Below, piece by piece: positions 34,061 to 43,071 of a stretch of DNA of 64,000 bases. A model generated the notes under the pieces. That model was not told the DNA's origin and searched no databases. It saw only the letters and a program-made list of their open reading frames with translations. A program made the position numbers and the translations under genes. This DNA comes from Zygnema cylindricum (taxonomy: Eukaryota > Streptophyta > Zygnematophyceae > Zygnematales > Zygnemataceae). Positions within the stretch are counted from its first letter, which is position 1; each line of letters opens with the position of its first letter. Location of the stretch: assembly GCA_037447655.1 (NCBI GenBank), contig JBBHKE010001251.1, positions 17,628-81,627 on the forward strand, given 5' to 3'.

Positions 34061-34620
34061 CGGTGTACAGTACTGCGTGTATCGCTATTAGTGGTAATCA
34101 TATTTTAGCCACTTAAAACATATTTTTTCCGTACACATTGTCCAATTTTCAGTTTAAAACAGTTCAAAAGTGGGTGAAAGTAGGCCCATACAATATGCCT
34201 ATTGTACGCAAAACATACAATATGACCTTAAGACCCATATTGTAAAGGTCGCAAAATGAAAAAAAAATAGTAACAGGGTTGAGTTGCACATCGATCGATA
34301 GAGAATTAAACGTCATGTTATAATTTTGAAAAACATTCGGACAAAAAAATGTTTTTCTGTGAGTTTTGAGGTATTTTTTATTTAAACCGTCAGATTTGGA
34401 CGATCGGACGGTCGCTGATTAAAGTAGCGATCTAAAAAATATCACATGAAAAGCCCATAACACAGCTTACGATAAAGGCGCCTACAAAAGGCCTACAATG
34501 GAAACGCCTACTTTTGAACTATGGTTTAAAACCGCCAATCAGAAGCTAAGAATCTTACCTTTCGATCGCAACTTTTAAAGGAGTTCACTACACCTACGAT
34601 ATGTACGGACAATGGACACG
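34060..34620. mobile_element. Foldback MITE, family 1, interrupted by an hAT-like MITE
   Basis: GCGGTGTACAGTACTGCGTG marks the left end region, followed by TCGCTATTAGTGG and GCCACTTAAAACAT. The body is split at 34160-34523 and resumes with CCGCCAATCAGAAGC. The right end is eroded, so the outer limits are approximate. Confidence 0.6.
34160..34523. mobile_element. hAT-like MITE (TIR CATAGTTCAAAAGTAGG), 364 bp
   Basis: The termini CAGTTCAAAAGT and ACTTTTGAACTATG are inverted. The host family-1 MITE supplies a perfect 8-bp duplication, GTTTAAAA (34152-34159 and 34524-34531). An 8-bp duplication is the signature of hAT transposases. The element is non-coding. Confidence 0.8.
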
Positions 34621-34692
34621 TGCCCATGTACGTTTCGATAGTTTCGAGGACATGGCAAATAACTTAATATAACTTCTTTTCTTTGATTGATA

Positions 34693-35161
34693 GCCTATTC
34701 CCACCAAAGCATTTCCCATTCCGATGATTTTCCGAATTAGATAATAATATGGAACTTTTAAAATCCTTCGTACGTGCGAAACTTTCTTTCTATTTGTCGA
34801 ACAACGATCCTTTATTCATAGCCTATTCCCACCGTAAAAAAATTCACTTTCGCAACAAACAGATGTTGGAATAATGTACGGCTTTCTATGAAAACCGTAC
34901 AAACGAGCATCCTCAAAATATTGTCGGATATTGAAGTAGGGTTAAAGTCGCGTATTTCGCCGAAAAGGTGACGTAGCCAAAACAACATCAAACGGCTATT
35001 TCGTTGCACTCGCGCGAAACAACTGCAGGTTTTTAACCACCGTCGTCATCCTTCGAACATTCAATACTGCATGTTTGTTTTTGCACCTCTGCTTGATGAC
35101 GTCGAAACATGTACGTTTTCCCATGAGTTTTGGAAAATCAAATGCTCCGGTGGGTATAGGC
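34693..35161. mobile_element. MITE family 2, second copy, 469 bp
   Basis: The ends GCCTATTCCCACC and GGTGGGTATAGGC are flanked by TA (34691-34692, 35162-35163). It is the same length as the copy at 32331-32799 and similar throughout, including TTGTCGGATATTGAAG near 34920. An internal copy of the terminal motif lies near 34818. Confidence 0.85.
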
Positions 35162-36048
35162 TACTGCGCTAAAAAACAAAGTAATTTCTCTAAGTTTGAA
35201 TTACATAGAGACGCACCCAAACAACGACATCGTTAAGAGTGTGACGATTGTATACACAGACCATGCCCGTGACGGCTGTCAACGTTTACAATCTCTGATG
35301 ACGCACATTATTTTTTGTAAATGCTTGTGACGTCGCATGAGTTTTCGTGACATTGTAGACGTGCCGCCTTCCAGCCTTTGCGGTTCCACGGTTGAAGAAG
35401 ATGGCACTTTGCCTTTGCTTCGCCTGTATGGTCGACGTGAAATGGCATCGGAATCTTGAGACCCCTGGCGAAATAAAATTTGTACTAGGCGGAAACAGAC
35501 AACACCAAACAAATTGTGTACTTTGCTTCGTTTTACCTGAACTCAAACGGACAAAACATAGCAGATCGTGCACTTTTCGCCGTCGCTTGAATTCGTTTAA
35601 ATTTTTTGTAAATAATTTTACACGTGCTAATACGCGTTCCTATTTGTTTTTCGAAAAAACTTTGTTTTAAAACGCATCGTACCTGTGTTTTAAATAAATG
35701 TTTGAAGATGACGTTTTTTGGCGTGGCTGTGGGTCAAAGAACACAAAACGACAACATGTAGTACATCCTAAATTCGATGATGACGCAAAATGTACCTTTT
35801 TTATTTTATTTTTATGTACGGTTGAAACATACGAGGTACGGCTTTAGGTTTTACAAGAAAACGACAAAAAAAAAACCCTTACTTAGGCACATGGAGACGC
35901 CCCCTGAGGGAGGCGCGATTCAGGTCTTACGGTTTCAAGATCAACCTAAAAAAAAAAAAAAAAAATGCGTATGTGTCCTTTAATGTGTGTACAGCTGTGC
36001 GCGATTTTTTCTTGTGATTTTTGTCGTTTGTGAAACTCCGTTGACTAA

Positions 36049-36810
36049 GGGTACGTCTCCATGTGCCTAAGTAAGGGTTTTTTTCTGTCGTTTTCCTGTA
36101 AAACTTAGAGCCGTACCGCGTAAGTTTCAACCGTACAAAAAAAAGAAAAAATGAGAAGTACATTTTGCGTCATCATCGAATTTAAGATGTACTACATATT
36201 GTCGTCTTGGGTTCTTCGACCAACGGCCATGCCAAAAAATATCATCTTCAAACTTTTCTTTAAAACACAGGGAATATGTGTTTTAAAACAAAGATTTTTC
36301 GAAAAACAAATAAAAACACGTAGTCGCACGTGTAAGAAATTTCAAGGAAATTTCAACAGAATTAAACGACGACGAAAAGTGCATGATCCGCTATGTTTTG
36401 TCTGTTTGCGTTCAAGTACGACAAAGCAAAGTACACAATTTGTTTGGTTTTGTCCGTTTGCGCCTGGTACGGATTTTATTTCGCCAGGGGTCTCAAGATC
36501 TGATGTCATTTCACCTCGATCGGACAAGAGACGCAAAGGCAAAGTGCATCTTCCTCAACCGTGAAACGGCACAGGCTGGATGGCGGTACGTCTACAATGT
36601 CATGAAAACTCATGCGACGTCACAATCCGCTACAAAAAATAGTGTGCATCATCACATATTGTAGACGTTGACAGCCGTCACGGGCATTGTCACCGTATAC
36701 AATCGTCACACGCTTTGTTACACATAGGGACACCCGCAATCCGGGTCCGCCGGATCTGCGCTAAAAAACAAAGTTTTTTCTCTAAGTTTCAAGTACATGG
36801 AGACGCACTC
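36049..36810 (-). mobile_element. PIF/Harbinger-like MITE, 762 bp
   Basis: The terminal inverted repeats GGGTACGTCTCCATGT and ACATGGAGACGCACTC are flanked by TAA on each side (36046-36048, 36811-36813). It is oriented opposite to the next copy, with which it shares the central TAA. There is no transposase; the short frames inside are not conserved as protein. Confidence 0.88.
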
Positions 36811-36813
36811 TAA

Positions 36814-37590
36814 GGGTGCGTCTCTATGTATTTCAAACTTAGAGATTATTTTTTTTGTTTTAGCGCAGATCCGGCGGACCCGGATTTCGGGTGTCCCTAT
36901 GTGTACCAAACGAAAATGTCACTTAGGGCGTGACGATTGTATACGTCGACAATGCCCGTGACGGCTGTCAACGTCTACAATCTCTGATGACCCACGTCAT
37001 TTTTCGTAACTGCTTGTGACGTGCGTGACTTTTCGTGACATTGTAGACCTACCGCCCTCCAGCCTGTGCCGTTTCACGGTTGAAGAAGATGCGTTTTGAC
37101 TTTGCGTCTATTGTCGGCTCGACGTGAAATGGCATCGGAACCTTGAGACCCCTGCAAAAAAAAAACCCGTACCGGATCGAAACGGACAAAACAAAACAAA
37201 ATGTGTACTTCTCTTTGTCGTATTAGATAAAAACGGACAAAACATAACGAATCGTGTACACTTCCACGTCGCTTGAATTCGTTTGAAGTTTGTGAACAAA
37301 ACATTACACGTGCGAATACGTGTTCCTATTTGTTTATAGAAAATCCCTTATTTTAAAACACATCGGCCCTGTGTTTTAAATATAAGGTTGAAGATGACGT
37401 TTTTTGTCGTCGAAGTGGGTCAAAAAACACAAGACGACAACATGTAGTACATTTTAAATTCGACGATGACGCAAAATGTACATCTCTTTTTTTCTATTTT
37501 ATTGTACGGTTGAAACTTACACGACCGGCTCTTAGTTTTACAGGAAAACGACAGAAAAAAACCCGTACTTATGCACACAAAGACGCACCC
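36814..37590 (+). mobile_element. PIF/Harbinger-like MITE, 777 bp
   Basis: The ends GGGTGCGTCTCTATGT and GACGCACCC are flanked by TAA (36811-36813, 37591-37593). The uninterrupted paralog at 39751-39760 contains a single TAA, so this pair of insertions and its 3-bp duplication can be read directly from the window. Confidence 0.9.
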
Positions 37591-37930
37591 TAAATTCGAA
37601 CATTAATATGCACTAAAGACAAAAAAATTGTACGATGTACTTTTTCCTTTGGTCCACGTTTGTCATGTTTATAACAGTGTACTATATTGTAGTCGTAAGG
37701 CTTCCCCTTTTCTTTTTGACTTTTTCTTTATTTTGGCCTCTTATGGCCTCATCTCCTTTATTATTGCCACGTGGCTTGTTCTGGTAGGTTCCTTTTTTAC
37801 ATTACATTATTTTCCCAATTTGTTTTGATTTTTTTTTTCTGGGGATTTTTCGGATTTTTTGAGATTTTTTGTGGATTTTAGACGAAATTTTTAGATGATA
37901 TTCTTAGATTACAGTTTTTCAGGAGAAAAA

Positions 37931-38089
37931 ATGGCCTCTTATTTTCAATTTTCCGCTAAAAAAATAAGTTTTTCCGTTTTTTTCATTATTTATGTTTCAG
38001 TTTTTCTGGTTTTTTTCAAATCAATAACACTATTCGTTATTTTTTTTCCGTTTGCGTCCATCAAAGTACACAATTTGTTTTGTTTTTAA
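37931..38089 (+). pseudogene. Truncated 5' copy of the membrane-anchored gene at 40106
   Basis: The frame encodes MASYFQFSAKKISFSVFFII and a few more residues matching the signal anchor of the full gene. It then leaves the homology near residue 31 and reaches a stop at 38087-38089. Its upstream DNA matches the full gene's upstream DNA (37593-37930 against 39758-40105). If transcribed it could yield only a 52-residue membrane peptide. Confidence 0.82.
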
Positions 38090-38151
38090 GCGTTTCGTTC
38101 AGTACATGTTTTTCCATTCCAAGGGTATGAACATTTCGATGCCATTTGGCG

Positions 38152-38652
38152 CATAGTTCAAACGTAGGTGAAAGTAGGCCCATGCAATGTGCCTATTGTA
38201 CGCAAAACATACAACATGACCTTAAGACCCATATTGTATTGGTCGCAAAATGAATAAAAATAGTAACACGGTTGAGTTGCACATCGATCGATAGCGAATT
38301 AAACGTCATGTCTAATTTTTGAAAAACAGTCAGACTTTTTTTTTGTGAGTTTTGAGGTTTTTTTTTATTTAAACCGTCAGATTTAGACAATCGGGCGGTC
38401 GCTGATCAAATTAGCAATATAAGACGATCACATGAAAAGCCCATAACACAACTCATCCTACGCCGTGTCAGTCGCAAAATTTTTTCGTCCGGCGGCGTGC
38501 CCTGTACTATGATCATAAGTCATATTTGTACGTTCGTACAAGAGTGTGCACAAACGCACACACATACAGTATGCCTACTCTACGCGAGTTTTGAGCCAAG
38601 TTTTGTGCGCCTACCAAAGGCCTACCATAAAAACGCCTACTTTTGAACTATG
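38152..38652. mobile_element. hAT-like MITE, 501 bp
   Basis: The ends CATAGTTCAAACGTAGG and CCTACTTTTGAACTATG are flanked by ATTTGGCG (38144-38151) and ATTTGACG (38653-38660), an 8-bp duplication with one change. It is related to 34160-34523 but carries extra internal sequence, including a GCACACACGCAC-like region. Confidence 0.82.
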
Positions 38653-38679
38653 ATTTGACGAAATAGTGAAAAATCTGGC

Positions 38680-38938
38680 AGTGTTGGAAGGTTCAACGTC
38701 TACAAATGTCACGCAAGGTTATGCGACGTTCAAAGCATTTTTTTACAATTTGGTGCGTCATCACGGATTGTACACTGTCGACAGCCGTCACGGGCGTTGT
38801 CGACGCATACAATCGTCACGCCTTTAACTGACAACTTCGTTTGGTACACATAAGGACACCCGAAATCCGGGTCCGCCTTATCTGCGCTAAAAAACAAAGT
38901 AAATTCTCTAAGTTTGAATTACATAGAGACGCACCCAA
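38680..38938 (-). repeat. Inverted fragment of a PIF-like MITE
   Basis: Bases to 38938 read as the reverse of the first part of the PIF-like MITE, ending in GAGACGCACCC. Directly after it a forward-oriented copy starts without its first 100 bases (38950 on). The same odd junction occurs in the left duplicate near 35212, so it predates the duplication. Confidence 0.7.
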
Positions 38939-40196
38939 ACAACGACATAGTTGGGTGTGACGATTGTATGCACTGACCATGCCCGTGACGACTGTCAACG
39001 TTTACAATCTGTGATGACGCACGTTATTTTTTGTAAATGCTTGTGACGTCGCATGAGTTTTCGTGACATTGTAGACGTGCCGCCTTCCAGCCTGTGCCGT
39101 TTCACGGTTGAAGAAGATGCACTTTGCCTTTGCGTCGCCTGTACGGTCGACGTGAAATGGCATCGGAATCTTGAGATCCCTGGCGAAATAAAATCTGTAC
39201 CAGGTGCAAACGGACAAAACCAAACAAATTGTGTACTTTGCTTCATCTTACCTGAACGCAAACGGACAAAACATAACGAATAGTGTACCTTTCGTCGTCG
39301 CTTGAATTCGTTTGAAATTTTTGTAAACAACTTTACACGTGGTAATACGTGTTCCTATTTGTTTTTCGGAAAAAACTTTGTTTTAAAACACATCGTCCCT
39401 GTGTTTTAAAGAGAAAAATTTGAAGATGACGTTTTTTGGCGAGGCCGTGGGTCGAAGAACACAAGACGACAACATGTGTAGTATATCCTAAATTCGATGA
39501 TGACGCAAAATGTACTTCTCCTTTTTTTTCTATTTTTCTGTACGGTTGAAACTTACGCGGTACGGCTCTAGGTTTTACAGGAAAACGACAGAAAAGAACC
39601 CTTACTTTGGCACATGGAGACGAACCCTCAGGGAGGCGGGATTCGTGCCGTACGGTTTCAAGATCTACCTTAAAAAAATAAAATAAAAAAATGCGTGTGT
39701 ACCGCTGTGCGCGATTTTTTCCTGTGATTTTTGTCGTTTGTGAAACTCCTTTGACTAAATTCGAACATAAATCTGCACTAAAGACAAAAAAATGTACGAT
39801 GTACTTTTTTCTTTTGTCCTCGTTTGTCTCGTTTACGACAATGTACTGTACTGTAGTCGTTAGGCTTCCCCCTCTCTTTTTGACTTTTTCTTTATTTTGG
39901 CCTCTTATGGCCTCATCTTCTTTACTATTGCCACGTGGCTTGTTCTGGTAGGTTCTTTTTTTACATTACTTTATTTTCCAATTTCGTTTTGAGTTTTTTG
40001 TCTGGGGATTTTTCGGATTTTTTTAGATTTTTGTGGATTTTAGACGAAATTTTTAGATGAAATTTTTAGATGATATTTTTAGATTACAGTTTTTCAGGAG
40101 AAAAAATGGCCTCTTATTTTCAAATTTCCGCTAAAAAAATATGTTTTTCCGTTTTTTTCATTATTTCTGTTTCAGTTTTCTGGTTCTTTTCAAATC
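38888..40196 (+). repeat. Right copy of the segmental duplication
   Basis: This copy is uninterrupted and leads into the complete gene. It holds a partial PIF-like MITE (about 38950-39625), then the empty target site GACTAAATTC at 39753-39762, then the shared upstream region and first 30 codons of the gene. Confidence 0.88.
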
Positions 40197-41710
40197 AGAA
40201 CATTTCACATAAATTCAGTCTCAGAGATCGGTTAAATTTTAAATTTTCTTTATCGCATTTTTTTGAAAATAGTCTTTTGGAAAACCAATTATCTCAAAAT
40301 CCTTTCAAAATTTTCAACAAAACCCCAAATTTTGAGCAAAATTTTGGCCAAATTTTGTCGTTTCCAAACCCCGCAAAACTTTTTTTTTCAAATTTTAAAC
40401 CTTTCCCAATCCAAGCGTCAAAAAAATATCTAGACCAAAAAAAGAAAAAAAGAACTTTTTTTAGAAATCTCATCGACGTAGGCGAAGGAGAGAGTCGAGA
40501 AAACAAAACATTCGAAAAAAATGATGAGAACAATGAAAAAAATGGTCAAAAAACGAAAAGAAGGGATGAGAAAAAGCAAATTATAAAAGGAGAGTCGGTT
40601 TTTACTAGAAAAGAGGAAGGATATGAGGATGCTATGGACGAAGGATTTACAATTCAAGATTACGAAGAAGACGATACGGAAGAATATCGAGAAATTTATA
40701 AAAATTGTATTTCAAATTCAACTTCAAATTCTGATTTTAATTCGGGTACTTTAAATTCAAACTCATCTACTACCACTCGTCCCTGTCTCCCTTCTTCGCC
40801 AAAAACCAAAACCAATGAGACTTTGACAGGTGTCAACGTCCAATTCGAGGGAGAATTCGGGTACGAACTCATGGCTGTAATTCCCTTTGCTTATTTTCAT
40901 TTTTTAAATGGGTCTTTACTTTCGACAACTTCTTGTGGCGATCCTAGTTTTTCTCTCTTTTATTCGTTTAGTCCTAACCATCGAAACAATGAAAATTGTC
41001 GAAGAAGCGATAAAAAAAATAATATTAGGCCTTTTGGATGGACTGGAGGACTCCATAGGAGTAAAATTCCCAAAGAGTGGTTTCCGCCCCCTTTTGCGGT
41101 ATATTTTCGAGAAATGGGTAGAAGTTGGGAAAACGTTCCCTCGGGTTCGAAATTAGTGGTGATTAGTAACAAATTTTCGAACGAATGGGCACTTGGTCCG
41201 ATAAACTTTATCGATATTAAGACACTGAAAAGAATAGTAGAGTTATTCGTAACGGAAGGTTATTTTGTGGTATATAATCGACCGGGAAAAACTATTGTGG
41301 ACGACGAATGGGAAGATATCAACGCAACGACGAATGGAGAATTGATTTTAGAGGATTATAAAGTGATTCGAAAGTTGTATTTGAAAAGTGGGTATCGAGG
41401 GAAAGTTATTTTAATGCAAGATTTGATGAAAGAACATCCTCCGGAAAAGTCTTTTAACGAAATTCAAATGAGAATGCTTGCGAGAAGTCGTTGTTTTATT
41501 AGTGTTCAAGGAGGAAATAGTATTATATCGAGTTATTTCGGAGGGAGTAATATTATTCTTGTGAGAGGAGGTTTCGAACTTAACGGAAAATCGTACAATC
41601 GAATATATCCTCAACTTTCGGGAACCAAAATTAAGGTGGCGAGAAATTACGCGAGACTCATGCATTACGTTGAAGCGATGATTCGGGAAAATAATTGCAA
41701 TTCAATGTAA
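40106..41710 (+). CDS. Type II membrane protein with a probable glycosyltransferase-like luminal domain
   Basis: An intact single-exon frame of 534 residues. The start at 40106 has a good context (AAAAAATGGCC) and is followed by a signal anchor (residues 12-28); an ATG at 40070 would add 12 residues. Residues 30-100 are Asn/Phe/Pro-rich. Residues 115-240 are Lys/Glu/Asp- and Ser/Asn-rich and look like a Golgi stem. The conserved-looking domain spans about 241-530. It has FEGEFGYELMAVIPFAYFHF near 243, a GWTGG motif, VVISNKFSNEWALGPINF, VVYNRPG, VILMQDL, and FISVQGGNSIISSYFGG near 463, as in the donor-binding half of GT-B folds. From memory, plants have uncharacterised Golgi-type proteins with this pattern; no reaction is known to me. 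AATAAA lies 85 bp past the stop. Confidence 0.85.
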   Translation: MASYFQISAKKICFSVFFIISVSVFWFFSNQNISHKFSLRDRLNFKFSLSHFFENSLLENQLSQNPFKIFNKTPNFEQNFGQILSFPNPAKLFFSNFKPFPIQASKKYLDQKKKKRTFFRNLIDVGEGESRENKTFEKNDENNEKNGQKTKRRDEKKQIIKGESVFTRKEEGYEDAMDEGFTIQDYEEDDTEEYREIYKNCISNSTSNSDFNSGTLNSNSSTTTRPCLPSSPKTKTNETLTGVNVQFEGEFGYELMAVIPFAYFHFLNGSLLSTTSCGDPSFSLFYSFSPNHRNNENCRRSDKKNNIRPFGWTGGLHRSKIPKEWFPPPFAVYFREMGRSWENVPSGSKLVVISNKFSNEWALGPINFIDIKTLKRIVELFVTEGYFVVYNRPGKTIVDDEWEDINATTNGELILEDYKVIRKLYLKSGYRGKVILMQDLMKEHPPEKSFNEIQMRMLARSRCFISVQGGNSIISSYFGGSNIILVRGGFELNGKSYNRIYPQLSGTKIKVARNYARLMHYVEAMIRENNCNSM

Positions 41711-41794
41711 CTAATTATTATTTTTTTCCTTTTTTTGTTTGCATCATTTTTTTTTTCTATTTAGTTTTCCTTTTTTTTGCGTTCTAAAAAACTC

Positions 41795-41800
41795 AATAAA
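41795..41800 (+). terminator. Poly(A) signal AATAAA of the 40106 gene
   Basis: AATAAA lies 85 bp after the stop codon, in a T-rich then A-rich context typical of a plant 3' end. No competing signal is closer. Confidence 0.6.
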
Positions 41801-42340
41801 AGAAAAAAGAAATAGTCCGAAAAAATGTCTACAGTCGGCGTGGTAGGAAAACAAGTGGAAAATCCTTTTTTGTTTAATTGTTTTTTCATTTTTTTATTTT
41901 CTTTTCTTTTGTTTTTTTTTTTTTTTTTTTTTTTATATATATTTCTTTTCAGGATGCAAGAGTCAGATAAAATTTTGGCATGTGGGTTTCAATTGTGGAT
42001 AATTTTTTTTCTTATGTTCATTATTTTGGACAAAATAGGTACAGTATCAATACGGAAAAAGGGTCAATATAACAAAGCATTTATCATATCAAATTATCCA
42101 CAGTAAATTTTGTGTGGAGGGATTTACCCACATTCAACATCTCGAATCGAGGGAATTTTTCAGAAAGTTTTTCTGACAAAATTTATTCATTTATTTATTT
42201 TGCTTGAATTTTTTCGTACTTTTTTATTCTTTACTTGTCTGTTTATTTCTCAAATTAAAAAAAAAAAATACCAAAATCTCCCTCGAGGTTTGCAAGTTTC
42301 TGACCTATTCTTGAAAATGGGTATAAATGAAGTTTTATAG

Positions 42341-43071
42341 GGAGAGGGAGGGGGAGAGGGGGAGGGGGGGAGGGAGAGAGGGAGAGAGGGAGAGGGTCGA
42401 GGGGGAGAGGGAGAGGGTCGAGGGGGAGAGGAGGGGGTCAAGGGAGGGAGAGGGGGAGAGGGGGGGGGGGGGAGGGAGAGAGGGAGAGAGGGAGAGGGTC
42501 GAGGGGGAGAGGGAGGGGGTCGAGGGGGAGAGGGAGGGAGTCGAGGGGGAGAGGGAGGGGGTCGAGGGGGAGAGGGAGGGGGTCGAGGGAGGGAGGGGGA
42601 GAGGGAGAGGGAGGGAGAGGGAGAGGGAGGGAGAGGGAGAGGGAGAGGGAGGGAGAGGGAGAGGGAAAGGGAGAGGGAGGGAGAGGGAGAGGGAGAGGGA
42701 AAGGGAGAGGGAGGGAGAGGGAGAGGGAGATGGGGGGGAGAGAGAGGGGGAGGGGAGGGGGAGAGGGTGAGACGGGGAGAGGGGTAGGGGGGGAGAGGGG
42801 TAGGGGGGGAGAGGGGGAGGGGGGGAAGGAGGCAGGGAGGGAGGCAGAGAGGGAGGGAGAGAGGGAGGGAGAGAGGGGGAGGGGAGGGTGGGAGAGAGGG
42901 AGAGAGAGAGGGAGAGTGGGAGTGGGAGAGAGGGGGGAGAGAGAGGGAGAGAGGGAGAGAGAGGGGGGAGAGGGGTGGGAGATGGGGGAGAGAGGGGAGA
43001 GAGGAGAGAGGAGAGGGGAGAAAGGAGGGAGGAGAGAGGGAGGAGTGGGAAAGGAGAGAGAGAGAGAGAGA
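42341..43071. repeat. GGGAGA-type purine microsatellite, about 730 bp
   Basis: A strand-asymmetric G/A tract is built from GGGAGA, GGGGGAGA and GTCGAGG variants. The long open frames on both strands here (Gly/Glu/Arg and Ser/Pro/Leu repeats) are consequences of the repeat. It starts about 540 bp after the 40106 gene's poly(A) signal. Confidence 0.95.

Larger units (their letters stand above)
35168..38024 (+). repeat. Left copy of a segmental duplication (about 1.3 kb plus inserted MITEs)
   Basis: Bases 35168-36048 and 37591-38024 together match 38888-40196 closely and in order. The segment holds a partial PIF-like MITE (about 35230-35905), a short linker, the promoter-like DNA and the first codons of the gene at 40106. 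Two MITEs (36049-37590) interrupt only this copy. Homology ends after CAAATCA at 38024. Confidence 0.88.

Noticed and set aside
35279-39330. Repeated frames with words like RRKVHDPLCFVR and HVYNVTKTHATSQ
   Set aside because: They recur because they lie in copies of the same PIF-like MITE. Frames shift between copies and no transposase motif is present.
41825-42106. Hydrophobic 93-codon frame after the 40106 gene
   Set aside because: Most of the hydrophobic part is a poly-T run; no motif, and it lies past the poly(A) signal. A TTTTCAG before GATGCAAG looks like an acceptor but nothing supports an exon.
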